Assembly: GCF_001428435.1 (NCBI RefSeq)
Contig: NZ_LMSO01000007.1
Coordinates: 310,001-374,000 of the forward strand
DNA from: Arthrobacter sp. Soil782
GTDB lineage: Bacteria; Actinomycetota; Actinomycetes; Actinomycetales; Micrococcaceae
Length of the DNA stretch: 64,000 nucleotides
Direction: 5' to 3'
A model generated the notes under the pieces. The model searched no databases, was not told the origin of the DNA, and saw only the letters and a list, made by a program, of their open reading frames with translations. The position numbers were made by a program, and so were the translations under genes. Shown here one piece after another: positions 7,368 to 16,088 of the stretch (positions are counted from its first letter, which is position 1; each line of letters begins with the position of its first letter).

Positions 7368-8966
7368 GTGATTACCGTGTCTAATCTTGAATTGCGTGCG
7401 GGCGCAAGGCTGCTCATGGATCAGGTGTCCTTCCGGGTGGACCGGGGAGACAAAATCGGGCTCGTCGGGCGAAACGGCGCCGGCAAGACAACGCTGACCC
7501 GGGTATTGGCGGGGGAGGGTCTGCCGGCCGCGGGCACCATCACCCGCACCGGGGAGATCGGCTACCTGCCGCAGGACCCGCGTACTCCCAACATGGAGCA
7601 GTTGGCCCGTGACCGGATCCTCTCTGCCCGCAACCTGGACGTTGTTGTCCGGAAGCTGCGTGAGACGCAGGACCAGATGGCCAGTGAAGATACCACCGTC
7701 CGGGACAAGGCCATGGCTCGCTATGACCGCCTGGAGACGGAGTTCCTCGCCCACGGCGGCTACGCGGCAGAAGCCGAGGCGGCTGCTATCTCCTCGAATC
7801 TCGCGCTTCCGGAACGAATCCTCAACCAGCCGCTGAAAACACTGTCGGGCGGTCAGCGCCGACGGGTGGAGCTCGCGCGCATCCTTTACTCCGGCGCTGA
7901 AACCATGCTCCTCGATGAGCCGACCAACCACCTGGATGCTGATTCCATTACCTGGCTGCGGGAATTCCTGAAGAATCACCAGGGCGGGCTGATTGTCATC
8001 AGCCACGATGTGGAGCTGCTTGAAGCGACCGTCAACAAGGTGTTCCAGCTTGATGCGAACCGGGCCACCATCGACCTGTACAACATGGGGTGGAAGCGCT
8101 ACGTACAGCAGCGTGAGACCGATGAGCGGGCGCGCAAGCGGGAACGGGCCAACACCGAGAAGAAGGCCCAGGTGCTGATTGACCAGGCCAACAAGATGCG
8201 CGCGAAGGCAACCAAGGCGGTCGCTGCCCAGAATATGGCAAAGCGGGCTGAGCGGATGCTCTCCGGGCTCGATGACGTACGCGCACAGGACCGCGTAGCA
8301 GCTCTGCGCTTCCCCGAACCGGCGTCGTGCGGCCGCACGCCGATGACGGCAGAGGGTCTGAGCAAGTCCTATGGCTCGCTGGAAATTTTCACCGACGTCG
8401 ATCTGGCCATCGACCGCGGCTCCAAGGTGGTGATCCTCGGGCTGAACGGTGCGGGCAAAACCACCCTGTTGCGAATGCTTGCGGGGGTTGACAAGCCGGA
8501 TACCGGGAGGATCGTGCCGGGTCACGGCCTCAAGGTGGGCTACTACGCCCAGGAGCACGAGACGCTGGACACCGAGCGCACCGTCCTCGAGAACATGCGA
8601 TCCTCGGCACCCGACATGCGGGATGCGGAGGTCCGGGGCATTCTCGGTTCCTTCCTGTTCTCCGGTGACGATGTCGACAAGCCGGCAGGGGTCCTCTCCG
8701 GAGGCGAGAAAACTCGCCTCGCCCTTGCAACGATCGTGGCATCATCCGCCAATGTGCTGCTGCTCGATGAGCCCACCAACAACCTGGACCCGGCAAGCCG
8801 CGCGGAAATCCTTGGAGCCTTGCGGAACTACTCCGGCGCGGTAGTGCTCGTCAGCCACGACGAGGGCGCTGTGGACGCATTGAACCCGGAACGGGTAGTG
8901 CTGCTGCCTGACGGCGTGGAAGACCTCTGGAACGACGACTATCTTGACCTGGTGACGCTCGCCTAG
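7368..8966 (+). CDS. ABC-F family ATPase (ribosome-associated, Ettl/Uup-like)
   Basis: A 532-residue protein of two fused ABC domains and no membrane segment. Domain 1 has GRNGAGKTT, LSGGQRRRVELARI and LLDEPTNHLD. Domain 2 has GLNGAGKTT, LSGGEKTRLALATI and LLDEPTNNLD. A charged linker rich in Lys/Arg ('ERARKRERANTEKKAQVL') at about residues 250-300 is the P-site tRNA interaction motif of the ABC-F group. These proteins act on the ribosome, in translation rescue or antibiotic protection. GTG 7368 is preferred because GGAAAGG lies 10 nt upstream and the first domain then starts VITVSNLELRAG. Its end overlaps the convergent SURF1 gene by 4 nt. Confidence 0.88.
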   Translation: MITVSNLELRAGARLLMDQVSFRVDRGDKIGLVGRNGAGKTTLTRVLAGEGLPAAGTITRTGEIGYLPQDPRTPNMEQLARDRILSARNLDVVVRKLRETQDQMASEDTTVRDKAMARYDRLETEFLAHGGYAAEAEAAAISSNLALPERILNQPLKTLSGGQRRRVELARILYSGAETMLLDEPTNHLDADSITWLREFLKNHQGGLIVISHDVELLEATVNKVFQLDANRATIDLYNMGWKRYVQQRETDERARKRERANTEKKAQVLIDQANKMRAKATKAVAAQNMAKRAERMLSGLDDVRAQDRVAALRFPEPASCGRTPMTAEGLSKSYGSLEIFTDVDLAIDRGSKVVILGLNGAGKTTLLRMLAGVDKPDTGRIVPGHGLKVGYYAQEHETLDTERTVLENMRSSAPDMRDAEVRGILGSFLFSGDDVDKPAGVLSGGEKTRLALATIVASSANVLLLDEPTNNLDPASRAEILGALRNYSGAVVLVSHDEGAVDALNPERVVLLPDGVEDLWNDDYLDLVTLA

Positions 8967-9784
8967 AGTCCCTGGGCGTCCAGAATCGCATCCTCTTCCT
9001 GCTCGGAGGAGGCGCGTCGTCGTGCCCGTGCGGGCGCTGCCTGCACATGCTCGTCCTCATGGTCGATACGGTACTGCTGCCGGGCGGCATAACCCAGGCC
9101 AACGAACAACAGCACTCCGAAGGCGAACCACTGCATGGAATAGGACAGGTGCGGACCGAGGTCGATAGCCGGCTTGGCCGGGGCGATCGGGGCTGTGGCC
9201 GGGGCCGGTGTTTCGCTGGCCACCAGACCGTACGCAGCGGTGGAAATCGGATACTCCAGCTGCGATTGATAGGCAGCCAGGTCAATGGAGGCCAGTTGTC
9301 CCTGCGGCGCGGACCGGTCCAGGTCCGGCTCTGCCGGACGAATGCGTGCGACGACGGTGACTTCTCCCTCCGGCGCGGGAGGAACTGTATCGGGGCGGCC
9401 CGCGCGGTCGTTGCCAATTGGCAACCATCCACGGTTGATGACGACGGCGGTGCCGTCCTGGAGCTTCAACGGAACCAGAACTTCGTAGCCCGGCCGGCCG
9501 CCCAGCGGCCGGTTACGTACGATGCGCTGGTTGGCGGAGTCATAGTGTCCGACGAGCGTGACAGGGGCCCATTCCGTTGCCTCATCAAAAGACTCAAACA
9601 GCGACGGCGAGTAGGGGATCGGCGCGAGATCATAGTTTGCCTCGACCGTGTTCACGGTAGCCGCCGCCTGGTCCCGCCGGTCCAACTGCCACAGCCCCAG
9701 TGCGCTGCAGGCTGCGGCCAGCACCAGAACGAGCGCCAACCAGCCGAACCAGCGGGGTGTCGCCAGGTATTTCAGTATCTTCAC
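8963..9784 (-). CDS. SURF1-family cytochrome oxidase assembly protein
   Basis: A 273-residue protein with one hydrophobic segment near each end (about residues 8-32 and 215-233), the SURF1 topology with a periplasmic-side middle. Typical motifs are visible: 'GLWQLDRRDQ' after helix 1, 'RNRPLGGRPGYEVLVPL', 'VINRGWLP' and 'HLSYSMQWFAFGV' at helix 2. The family helps heme-a insertion into cytochrome c oxidase. The GTG start at 9784 overlaps the TGA of the upstream small gene (GTGA). The C-terminal tail is long and acidic/basic mixed, as is common in actinobacteria. Confidence 0.88.
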   Translation of the reverse strand: MKILKYLATPRWFGWLALVLVLAAACSALGLWQLDRRDQAAATVNTVEANYDLAPIPYSPSLFESFDEATEWAPVTLVGHYDSANQRIVRNRPLGGRPGYEVLVPLKLQDGTAVVINRGWLPIGNDRAGRPDTVPPAPEGEVTVVARIRPAEPDLDRSAPQGQLASIDLAAYQSQLEYPISTAAYGLVASETPAPATAPIAPAKPAIDLGPHLSYSMQWFAFGVLLFVGLGYAARQQYRIDHEDEHVQAAPARARRRASSEQEEDAILDAQGL

Positions 9785-10059
9785 GGCGCCGCCGGACTGC
9801 CTTCCAGCGGCAGCGTCTGCTTCCAGAGTCCTCTGGTGGTGAGGTACTCCTCCAGCCACTCGCGGTGCTCGCTGCAGGCGAGCCACGTCTTTCTGCGCTC
9901 AGGAGTGTGAATGCGGGGGTTGTTCCAGAGGAGTTGCCAGGACGCACTCTGTCCGCAGGCTTTCCGGGAGCAGATGGGGTTGCCGTGCGCTGTAGATGCA
10001 GCCCTGGTTGACTGCGCTGTTGAGGCAACTGCGCCCGGCAACTGGTCGAAGATGCTCAC
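9781..10059 (-). CDS. Small conserved cysteine-containing protein (unknown function)
   Basis: A 92-residue protein with a 'GNPICSRKACGQSASWQLLWNNPRIH' core and a later 'WLACSEHREWLEEYL'. Three Cys (CxxxxC plus one) and several His could bind metal. Such proteins are widespread in actinobacteria beside SURF1 genes and have no assigned function known to me. The GTG start at 10059 overlaps the stop of the DUF3099 gene, and its own stop overlaps the SURF1 start, so the three genes are tightly coupled. A role in respiratory-chain assembly is inference from this coupling. Confidence 0.7.
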   Translation of the reverse strand: MSIFDQLPGAVASTAQSTRAASTAHGNPICSRKACGQSASWQLLWNNPRIHTPERRKTWLACSEHREWLEEYLTTRGLWKQTLPLEGSPAAP

Positions 10060-10466
10060 GATGTTCCTTCCTGCTTCCCGGCTTCCTGATCGAGCTCCGG
10101 CTCGTCTTCGATGATCTCGCCCTGCAGCGTGACGGACTCCTCTTTCACTGCCGCCGGTGCCGGTGCTTCCAGTTCCGCGGCAGGAGCACGGTCGAGCAGC
10201 GAATCGCTGTGGGCGAGGTTGCTGGTGTCGCTTCCACCATTCGCTATGATCACCGCGAAATAGGGAAGGAACACGGCTCCCGCGATCATGACCCACTGCA
10301 GCCAGCCCTCCACCACGAAAACGAGGATCAGGCAGACCATGCGAATTCCCATGGACACGGAATACTTGATCATCCGCTGGCGCATGTCATCGCTGTGCGC
10401 CTCGCGGGCATCACTGATGTTATGGATTTCCGGGCGGCGCTTTGACTGATGGCTCAGCTTGATCAT
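10056..10466 (-). CDS. DUF3099-type small membrane protein
   Basis: A 136-residue protein with two adjacent hydrophobic helices (about residues 39-56 and 60-77) after a basic N-terminus that contains 'ITDAxxAxxxDxxxRmxkY'-like sequence, here 'ISDAREAHSDDMRQRMIKY'. This is the DUF3099 pattern. The C-terminal half is acidic and low-complexity. ATG 10466 has GGAG upstream; a GTG one codon earlier is also possible. It heads the three-gene operon ending in SURF1. Function is unknown. Confidence 0.75.
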   Translation of the reverse strand: MIKLSHQSKRRPEIHNISDAREAHSDDMRQRMIKYSVSMGIRMVCLILVFVVEGWLQWVMIAGAVFLPYFAVIIANGGSDTSNLAHSDSLLDRAPAAELEAPAPAAVKEESVTLQGEIIEDEPELDQEAGKQEGTS

Positions 10467-10591
10467 CACACTCCAAGGGGACTATTCCATTGTCTCACTC
10501 CCGAGCCCCCACTTAAAGTTCCCGGCAACATCGGTCAGTGCAGATAGGATCGAACGGATGCTCAGCACCGCTCCTCCCGAAAGGACCCTCC

Positions 10592-11335
10592 GTGCAGGAA
10601 CAAGACACCGCTGGAACGCCCGAGAAGAAAACCGGACGCAGCGTCCTGGTAACGGGAGGCAACCGCGGGATCGGGCTGGCAATTGCTCAGTCCTTCCTCG
10701 CCAACGGTGACCGGGTGGCCATCACGTACCGAAGCGGCAATGTTCCGGCCGGGATGCTCGGGGTGAAAGCGGACGTCACGGACAACGCGCAGGTCGATGC
10801 CGCCTTCAGCGAAGTTGAGAACACCCACGGCGCTGTTGAGGTGCTGATCGCGAACGCGGGTATCACCCGGGACACCCTGCTTCTTCGGATGAGTGAAACG
10901 GATTTCACGGACGTCGTAGACACAAACCTCACAGGCTCCTTCCGGGTGATCAAGCGGGCCAGCAGGGGGATGCTTCGCCTGCGCAAGGGCCGGATTGTCC
11001 TCATCTCGTCAGTGTCCGGGCTGTATGGAGCGCCGGGACAGATCAATTATTCGGCCTCCAAGGCCGGGCTCGTGGGAATTGCACGCTCGCTGACGCGGGA
11101 ACTCGGATCCAGGGGAATCACCTGCAACGTGGTTGCTCCCGGATTCATCAACACGGACATGACCGCCGCGCTACCGGCCGAAACCCAGCAGACCTACCTT
11201 TCCTCCATCCCAGCCGGCCGGTTCGCGGATGCAGACGAGGTTGCCAACGTGGTCCGTTGGGTTGCCAGCGACGAGGCGGCCTACATTTCAGGGGCCGTCA
11301 TCCCCGTTGACGGCGGACTCGGAATGGGTCACTGA
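10592..11335 (+). CDS. fabG: FabG, 3-oxoacyl-ACP reductase
   Basis: A 247-residue classical short-chain dehydrogenase. The cofactor loop is TGGNRGIG, the NAG motif is 'IANAGITRD', the catalytic Ser is in 'LISSVSG' and the Tyr/Lys pair is in 'YSASKAG'. The C-terminal 'YISGAVIPVDGGLGMGH' is nearly the standard FabG ending. It reduces beta-ketoacyl-ACP with NADPH in fatty acid elongation. GTG 10592 follows GAAAGGA. A second SDR with an enoyl-reductase-like active site follows 67 nt later, an arrangement like mycobacterial fabG1-inhA. Confidence 0.9.
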   Translation: MQEQDTAGTPEKKTGRSVLVTGGNRGIGLAIAQSFLANGDRVAITYRSGNVPAGMLGVKADVTDNAQVDAAFSEVENTHGAVEVLIANAGITRDTLLLRMSETDFTDVVDTNLTGSFRVIKRASRGMLRLRKGRIVLISSVSGLYGAPGQINYSASKAGLVGIARSLTRELGSRGITCNVVAPGFINTDMTAALPAETQQTYLSSIPAGRFADADEVANVVRWVASDEAAYISGAVIPVDGGLGMGH

Positions 11336-11402
11336 CTACCACCACAGCAGTTCTTCGCACTACACAGCCAAAGGCACAACCGAATCAAGGAGGGCCCCGG
11401 AC

Positions 11403-12146
11403 ATGGGCGCACTGGACAGCACAACGGCAATCGTCACGGGATCGTCCCGCGGAATCGGCGCTGAGGTGGCAAAGCTCCTGGCCGCGCAGGGCGCCGCCGT
11501 CGTCGTCAATTACCGGCAGAAGGCGCCCCGGGCCAACAAGGTGGTCGCGGGCATCGAGGCCGCCGGCGGCCGTGCCGTGGCAGTGGGCTCGGACCTGACT
11601 GCCCAGGACGGCGCACAGGCACTCGTGGACGCTGCTGTGCAGAATTTCGGTGGACTCAACCTGCTGGTCCTCAATGCCTCCGGCGGTATGGAGTCCGGCC
11701 TCGGGGAGGACTACGCGCTCAAGCTCAACCGGGACGCACAGGTCGGCATGCTCACGGCAGCTCTTGACGCCATGCCCGCCGGCTCCCGCGTCGTCTTTGT
11801 CACGAGCCACCAGGCCCACTTCATCAACACGGTGGAAACGATGGACGCCTACGAGCCGGTAGCGCGCAGCAAGCGTGCTGGTGAGGATGCGCTTCGGGAG
11901 ATGGTTCCGGCGCTGACCGAACGCGGCATCAGCTTCGTCGTCGTCTCCGGAGACATGATCGAGGGCACGGTCACCGCTACCCTGCTCGACCGCGCGGCGC
12001 CGGGCGCCATCGAGGCCCGCCGGCAGGAGGCGGGACGCCTCTACACGGTGGAGGAGTTCGCGGCCGAGATTGTTGCCATGGCAACCGCTGATGTTCCCAC
12101 CGGCCACACAGAGTACGTAGGCGGAGCTGAGCACTTCACGCGCTAG
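11403..12146 (+). CDS. Short-chain dehydrogenase with YX6K active site (enoyl-reductase-like)
   Basis: A 247-residue Rossmann protein with the cofactor loop TGSSRGIGAEV. The usual SDR YxxxK is absent. Instead the candidate active site reads 'YEPVARSKRAGED', i.e. Tyr followed by six residues and Lys, the spacing typical of enoyl-ACP reductases of the FabI/InhA group. The NAG motif reads 'LNASGG'. ATG 11403 has AAGGAGGG 10 nt upstream. It follows fabG and is probably in the same operon. Whether it reduces enoyl-ACP is inference; it is shorter than InhA and lacks an obvious match elsewhere to FabI. Confidence 0.75.
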   Translation: MGALDSTTAIVTGSSRGIGAEVAKLLAAQGAAVVVNYRQKAPRANKVVAGIEAAGGRAVAVGSDLTAQDGAQALVDAAVQNFGGLNLLVLNASGGMESGLGEDYALKLNRDAQVGMLTAALDAMPAGSRVVFVTSHQAHFINTVETMDAYEPVARSKRAGEDALREMVPALTERGISFVVVSGDMIEGTVTATLLDRAAPGAIEARRQEAGRLYTVEEFAAEIVAMATADVPTGHTEYVGGAEHFTR

Positions 12147-12177
12147 CCCTTAGCCGGCTGCCGCGAAGAGCATGGAC

Positions 12178-13101
12178 CTACAACCGCACGAAGTGGCGGA
12201 CCACGTCAAGGTAGGGAAAGTTCACCGCAACATCAGCGGCTGACCGCACCGCCGGCTTGGCGTTGAACGCGACGCCAAGCCCGGCAGCGGCCAGCATGTC
12301 CAGGTCATTGGCGCCGTCGCCCACTGCAACCGTACGTTCGAGCGGTATCCCGGCGGCCTCGGACCATGCCCGCAGGCACCGTGCCTTCTCCGCCCGGTCC
12401 ACCACCGGACCGATCACTGAACCCGTGAGCGTGCCGGCGTCCACGCCCAGTTCATTGGCTTTGGCATGGGTCAGGTTCAGACGCGCGGCCAACGGCTCGA
12501 GAATCTGGCTGAATCCGCCCGAAACCACCGCAACAACATGACCAGCATCCAGGAATGCCGCGACCAGATGTTCTGCACCTTCGCTCAGCTCGATCCGGGT
12601 GCCGACATCATCAATGACACCCTCAGTCAGCCCGGCGAGCACAGCTACCCTCGCATGCAGACTCTGTGCAAAATCCAGTTCGCCGCGCATTGCGGATTCC
12701 GTGACGGCAGCAACCTCCGCTTCCCGGCCGGCGTGTGCTGCAAGGAGCTCGATGACCTCCTGCTTGATGAGGGTCGAGTCCACATCCATGATGAGCAGTT
12801 TGGTTCCCTCGCCGAGGAGCGCAGTAGGCACCACCGCGATGCCCGTTTCATCTGACAACAGCGGCGCAACCGTCGTGCGAAGCGTATCGATGTCGTCATC
12901 GGAACTGACGGTCAGGCAGTCAACCTGGTAGCGGCCGTCGTCGTTCCGGCTTTCACCAACGACGACGGCGCCACTTTCCTGCAGGGCGCGGCGCACCCGC
13001 AAGCAGTGAGCATCCTCCAACCGGGCGCCGAAGCTGACCACCCTGAACATCTCCGCCACGTGCGCCAACGGCCTTTCCTCGATCCGAATCTCCTCTGTCA
13101 T
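12178..13101 (-). CDS. serB: SerB, phosphoserine phosphatase
   Basis: A 307-residue HAD-superfamily phosphatase. The nucleophile motif is 'IMDVDSTLI' (DxDxT) near residue 106, motif II is 'VVSGGFSQ', and motif III/IV is 'VAVGDGANDLDML'. An N-terminal regulatory-type domain of about 90 residues precedes the catalytic part, as in SerB of mycobacteria. It catalyses the last step of serine synthesis. It is monocistronic, convergent with the SDR gene and divergent from the ABC ATPase. Confidence 0.92.
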   Translation of the reverse strand: MTEEIRIEERPLAHVAEMFRVVSFGARLEDAHCLRVRRALQESGAVVVGESRNDDGRYQVDCLTVSSDDDIDTLRTTVAPLLSDETGIAVVPTALLGEGTKLLIMDVDSTLIKQEVIELLAAHAGREAEVAAVTESAMRGELDFAQSLHARVAVLAGLTEGVIDDVGTRIELSEGAEHLVAAFLDAGHVVAVVSGGFSQILEPLAARLNLTHAKANELGVDAGTLTGSVIGPVVDRAEKARCLRAWSEAAGIPLERTVAVGDGANDLDMLAAAGLGVAFNAKPAVRSAADVAVNFPYLDVVRHFVRL

Positions 13102-13214
13102 TATGATCCCCTGCCCGGCGGCGGTGAAACCGGTGACGGGCCATACGGATTTCCGGTCATGCCGCCGCTGTTCATTTAACGTTCAAGGCTGCTCTTGGCC
13201 TAGTGTCTACTGTC

Positions 13215-14000
13215 ATGAGTGATGTTCTGGAACTCTCCGGGGTGAGTCTTGTCCGCGGAGGCAAAGCGCTCCTGGACGACGTCAGCTGGCAGGTCCGTGA
13301 GGGTGAGCGCTGGGTGGTTATGGGCCCCAACGGCGCGGGCAAAACCACGCTCCTGCAGATCGCAGGCGCGCGGATCCACCCAACGCGCGGCGTGGCGGGA
13401 ATCCTCGACGAGGTGCTGGGAGCGGTCGACGTCTTCGAGCTGCGGCCCCGTATCGGCCTCGCCTCGGCGGCGTTGGCGTCCCAGATCCCGGAACATGAAA
13501 CCGTGCTCAATGTGGTCGTTACTGCCTCCTATGGAGTGACCGGCCGCTGGCGCGAACAGTATGAGCGGCTGGATGAGCGTCGGGCCTTCCGGCTGCTCGA
13601 CGCCTGGGGTGTCTCCACCCTGATGAACAGACCCTTCTCTTCGCTGAGCGAGGGCGAACGCAAACGTGTCCAAATAGCGCGTGCCCTGATGGCTGACCCG
13701 GAGCTGCTCCTGCTCGATGAGCCTGCCGCCGGCCTGGATCTGGCCGGACGCGAGGACCTCGTCGCGCGCCTCAGCGAACTTGCTGCGGATGAGGATTCGC
13801 CGGCGATCGTCCTGGTGACGCATCACCTCGAAGAAGTACCTCCGGGCTTCACTCACGCGATGCTCCTGCGTGAGGGTTCAGTGGTGGCGGCTGGACCCGT
13901 CGGTGATGTGCTGGTGGCCGAACACCTGAGCCTGGCGTTCGACATGCCTCTCGAAGTTGCCCAACGGGATGGCCGTTACAGCGCCGTCGCGCGGTCCTAG
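13215..14000 (+). CDS. ABC transporter-type ATPase (stand-alone)
   Basis: A 261-residue single ABC domain: Walker A GPNGAGKTT, signature LSEGERKRVQIARA, Walker B LLLLDEPAAGLD, switch His in 'LVTHHLEEVP'. The sequence resembles the ModF/YheB-type stand-alone ATPases widely conserved in actinobacteria next to a TauE-type permease gene. No partner permease of ABC type is adjacent. ATG 13215 is preferred over an earlier in-frame codon because the domain begins there. The following gene overlaps its end. Confidence 0.85.
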   Translation: MSDVLELSGVSLVRGGKALLDDVSWQVREGERWVVMGPNGAGKTTLLQIAGARIHPTRGVAGILDEVLGAVDVFELRPRIGLASAALASQIPEHETVLNVVVTASYGVTGRWREQYERLDERRAFRLLDAWGVSTLMNRPFSSLSEGERKRVQIARALMADPELLLLDEPAAGLDLAGREDLVARLSELAADEDSPAIVLVTHHLEEVPPGFTHAMLLREGSVVAAGPVGDVLVAEHLSLAFDMPLEVAQRDGRYSAVARS

Positions 14001-14793
14001 CAGCGGAAGTCACTTCGTGGACCTGTGGCGCGATGCGCTGATCCTGCTCGGCGGTTTGTGGGCCGGAACCATCAACACGATCGTCGGTTCCGGCACCCTG
14101 GTGACGTTCCCCATTCTGGTTGCCCTGGGGTACGCCCCGGTGACCGCCACCATCAGCAATGCCATGGGACTCGTGGCCGGCAACGTAACCGGCGCATGGG
14201 GGTACCGGGAAGAGCTGAAGGGCAACGGCCGAACCCTGGCCCGGCTGTTGCCAGCTTCGCTGCTCGGAGGCATTGCCGGTGCGGCCCTCCTTCTCAACCT
14301 CCCCGAGACCGTCTTCGGGCTGGTGGCGCCGTTCCTGATCGTGGTCGCGCTCGGGTTTGTGATCTTCCAACCGAAACTGCAGCGTTGGGTGCGGCGGCGC
14401 GCTGAGACCAAAGCGCCCACAAGATCCCATCCGTTGGCACTGACGGTGCTCGTCTTCCTGGCCGGCGTCTACGGCGGCTATTTTGTCGCCGCGCAGGGCA
14501 TTCTGCTGGTGGGGATCCTGGGCATTTTTCTTTCCGGCACCATGCAGTCAGCCAACGCGATGAAGAACGTCCTTGTGCTTGGGGTGAACCTGATCGCAGC
14601 TGTCTCCTACATGCTCTTTGCCTTCGATCGCATCGAATGGTGGGTTGTCCTGCTCATCGCCGTTGGTTCCCTTGTGGGCGGGGTTATCGGGTCCAAGGTC
14701 GGCCGGCGCCTTTCCCCCCTCATTCTGCGGAGCGTCATTGTGGTCCTCGGTCTGGTTGCGCTCTACGTCATGATCGTGCGGCTGGTGAGCTAG
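13969..14793 (+). CDS. TauE/SafE-family (TSUP) membrane permease
   Basis: A 274-residue protein with about eight hydrophobic segments. The TSUP repeat motif is visible: 'LLGGLWAGTINTIVGSGTLV' near the start and 'FLAGVYGGYFVAAQGILLV' in the second half. The family exports sulfite, sulfonates or other organic anions. The start is uncertain: ATG 13969 overlaps the upstream gene by 32 nt, while GTG 14016, 15 nt after that gene's stop with GCGGAAG upstream, would give a protein beginning just before the first helix. Confidence 0.85.
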   Translation: MAVTAPSRGPSSGSHFVDLWRDALILLGGLWAGTINTIVGSGTLVTFPILVALGYAPVTATISNAMGLVAGNVTGAWGYREELKGNGRTLARLLPASLLGGIAGAALLLNLPETVFGLVAPFLIVVALGFVIFQPKLQRWVRRRAETKAPTRSHPLALTVLVFLAGVYGGYFVAAQGILLVGILGIFLSGTMQSANAMKNVLVLGVNLIAAVSYMLFAFDRIEWWVVLLIAVGSLVGGVIGSKVGRRLSPLILRSVIVVLGLVALYVMIVRLVS

Positions 14794-14794
14794 C

Positions 14795-15649
14795 GTGGCC
14801 CTGGAGCGCCTCGCCGACGCGGCGGACCCCCGGGTTACTGACTACACCGGACTGACCGATACGCAGCTGCGTCGGCGCCGCGAGCCGGCAGAGGGCCTGT
14901 ATATCGCCGAAAGCACGAAGGTGCTCCGGCGGGCCATCGACGCCGGGCATACGCCGCGATCGTTCTTCCTGACGGACAAATGGCTCCCGGATCTCGAAGA
15001 CATCCTTGCCCGTTTCCCGGACACACCTGCCTATGTCGGGTCCGAGTCGGTACTGGAGGACATCACCGGCTTCCATCTTCACCGCGGCGCCTTGGCGGCC
15101 ATGAATCGCCCTGCTCCGCTGGCACTGGAGGATGTGCTGCATAGCGCGCACCGCGTGGCGATCCTCGAAGACATGGTGGATCACACCAACCTGGGCGCGG
15201 TTTTCCGTTCCGCAGCGGCGCTCGGCGTGGATGCGGTCCTGATCACGCCACGCTGCGCTGATCCGCTGTATCGAAGGGCTATCAGGGTCAGCATGGGAAC
15301 GGTCTTCCAGGTGCCGTGGGTGAGGCTGGACTCGTGGCCGGGCAGCATCGCAATGCTTCGAGCGTCCGGTTTTCTGGTGGCGGCACTGGCCCTGGCACCG
15401 AATTCGCTCGAGCTGCAGGAGCTGTCGCAGCGCGATCCGGACCGACTGGCCCTCATTTTGGGCACTGAGGGTGAGGGGCTCTCGCAATCCACACTCGAAC
15501 AAGCAGATATCTCCGTCAGGATTCCGATGAGTTCCGCCGTGGATTCCCTCAACGTCGCAGCGGCAGGCGCCGTCGCTTTCTGGGAGTGCAGGTCGCGTGC
15601 GGACCAGCGCTCCGAGTGCTCTTTCGCGGATCCCCCGCGCGTGCGGTAG
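14795..15649 (+). CDS. SpoU/TrmH-family RNA 2'-O-methyltransferase
   Basis: A 284-residue SPOUT methyltransferase. The three knot motifs are clear: 'DHTNLGAVFRSAAALG', 'LALILGTEGEGLS' and 'IPMSSAVDSLNVAAA'. An N-terminal substrate-binding domain with 'AESTKVLRRAIDAG' precedes the knot. It methylates a ribose in rRNA or tRNA with S-adenosylmethionine. GTG 14795 starts one base after the permease stop, so the two are coupled. Confidence 0.9.
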   Translation: MALERLADAADPRVTDYTGLTDTQLRRRREPAEGLYIAESTKVLRRAIDAGHTPRSFFLTDKWLPDLEDILARFPDTPAYVGSESVLEDITGFHLHRGALAAMNRPAPLALEDVLHSAHRVAILEDMVDHTNLGAVFRSAAALGVDAVLITPRCADPLYRRAIRVSMGTVFQVPWVRLDSWPGSIAMLRASGFLVAALALAPNSLELQELSQRDPDRLALILGTEGEGLSQSTLEQADISVRIPMSSAVDSLNVAAAGAVAFWECRSRADQRSECSFADPPRVR

Positions 15650-15692
15650 AGTTGGTTGCTGGTCTACGGGCCGTCAACTTTCAAACCACCGG

Positions 15693-15712
15693 TGCCTGGC
15701 AAAATCCAGGCA
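15693..15712 (+). promoter_or_regulatory. Small hairpin in leader of rpmE2
   Basis: TGCCTGG and CCAGGCA arms (7 bp) flank a 6-nt A-rich loop, 18 nt before the L31 start. It may be a leader structure in the L31 mRNA, possibly for autoregulation; nothing more can be said from sequence. Confidence 0.3.
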
Positions 15713-15730
15713 ACTACAGAAGGTACTCCC

Positions 15731-15985
15731 ATGAAGTCTGATATCCACCCCAAGTACGCATCGGTCGTCTTCCGCGACCTCGCTTCTGAGAAGTCTTTCC
15801 TCACCCGCTCAACCGTTACTTCCAACAAGACGGTTGAATGGGAAGACGGAAACACCTACCCGCTGGTAGAGGTGGAAATCTCTTCGGAGTCCCACCCGTT
15901 CTACACCGGCAAGCAGCGCATCATGGACTCCGCCGGCCGCGTCGAGCGCTTCAACCAGCGCTTCAAGGGTTTCGGCAAGAAGTAA
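15731..15985 (+). CDS. rpmE2: 50S ribosomal protein L31, type B (zinc-free)
   Basis: An 84-residue protein that begins [16 protein letters not shown] and ends [11 protein letters not shown], the type B L31 sequence. It contains no Cys, so it is the zinc-independent paralogue that can replace the zinc-binding L31 when zinc is short. GAAGGTACT precedes the ATG. A strong hairpin terminator follows after 18 nt, so it is transcribed alone or as the end of a transcript. No convincing Zur box is seen upstream. Confidence 0.95.
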   Translation: MKSDIHPKYASVVFRDLASEKSFLTRSTVTSNKTVEWEDGNTYPLVEVEISSESHPFYTGKQRIMDSAGRVERFNQRFKGFGKK

Positions 15986-16003
15986 TTCGCTTGAACAGTG
16001 TTA

Positions 16004-16038
16004 CTGGGCCCGAACCGGAATTTCCGGTTCGGGCCCAG
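16004..16038. terminator. 17-bp hairpin after rpmE2
   Basis: Exact complementary arms (16004-16020 and 16022-16038) form a GC-rich hairpin 18 nt beyond the rpmE2 stop. A short T-run (GCTTTAA) follows. Confidence 0.85.
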
Positions 16039-16088
16039 CGCTTTAAGCCGTATACCAAGGGGTAGCCGGAAGGTGCAGCAGGAGGATC

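Noticed and set aside
8032-8365. Minus-strand open frames inside the ABC-F gene
   Set aside because: The plus strand encodes complete ABC motifs; the antisense products are compositionally odd (Arg/Ser/Cys rich).
10538-10591. Upstream extension of fabG to 10538
   Set aside because: GTG 10592 has a good ribosome site and the usual FabG start; the extra codons have no similarity to the family.
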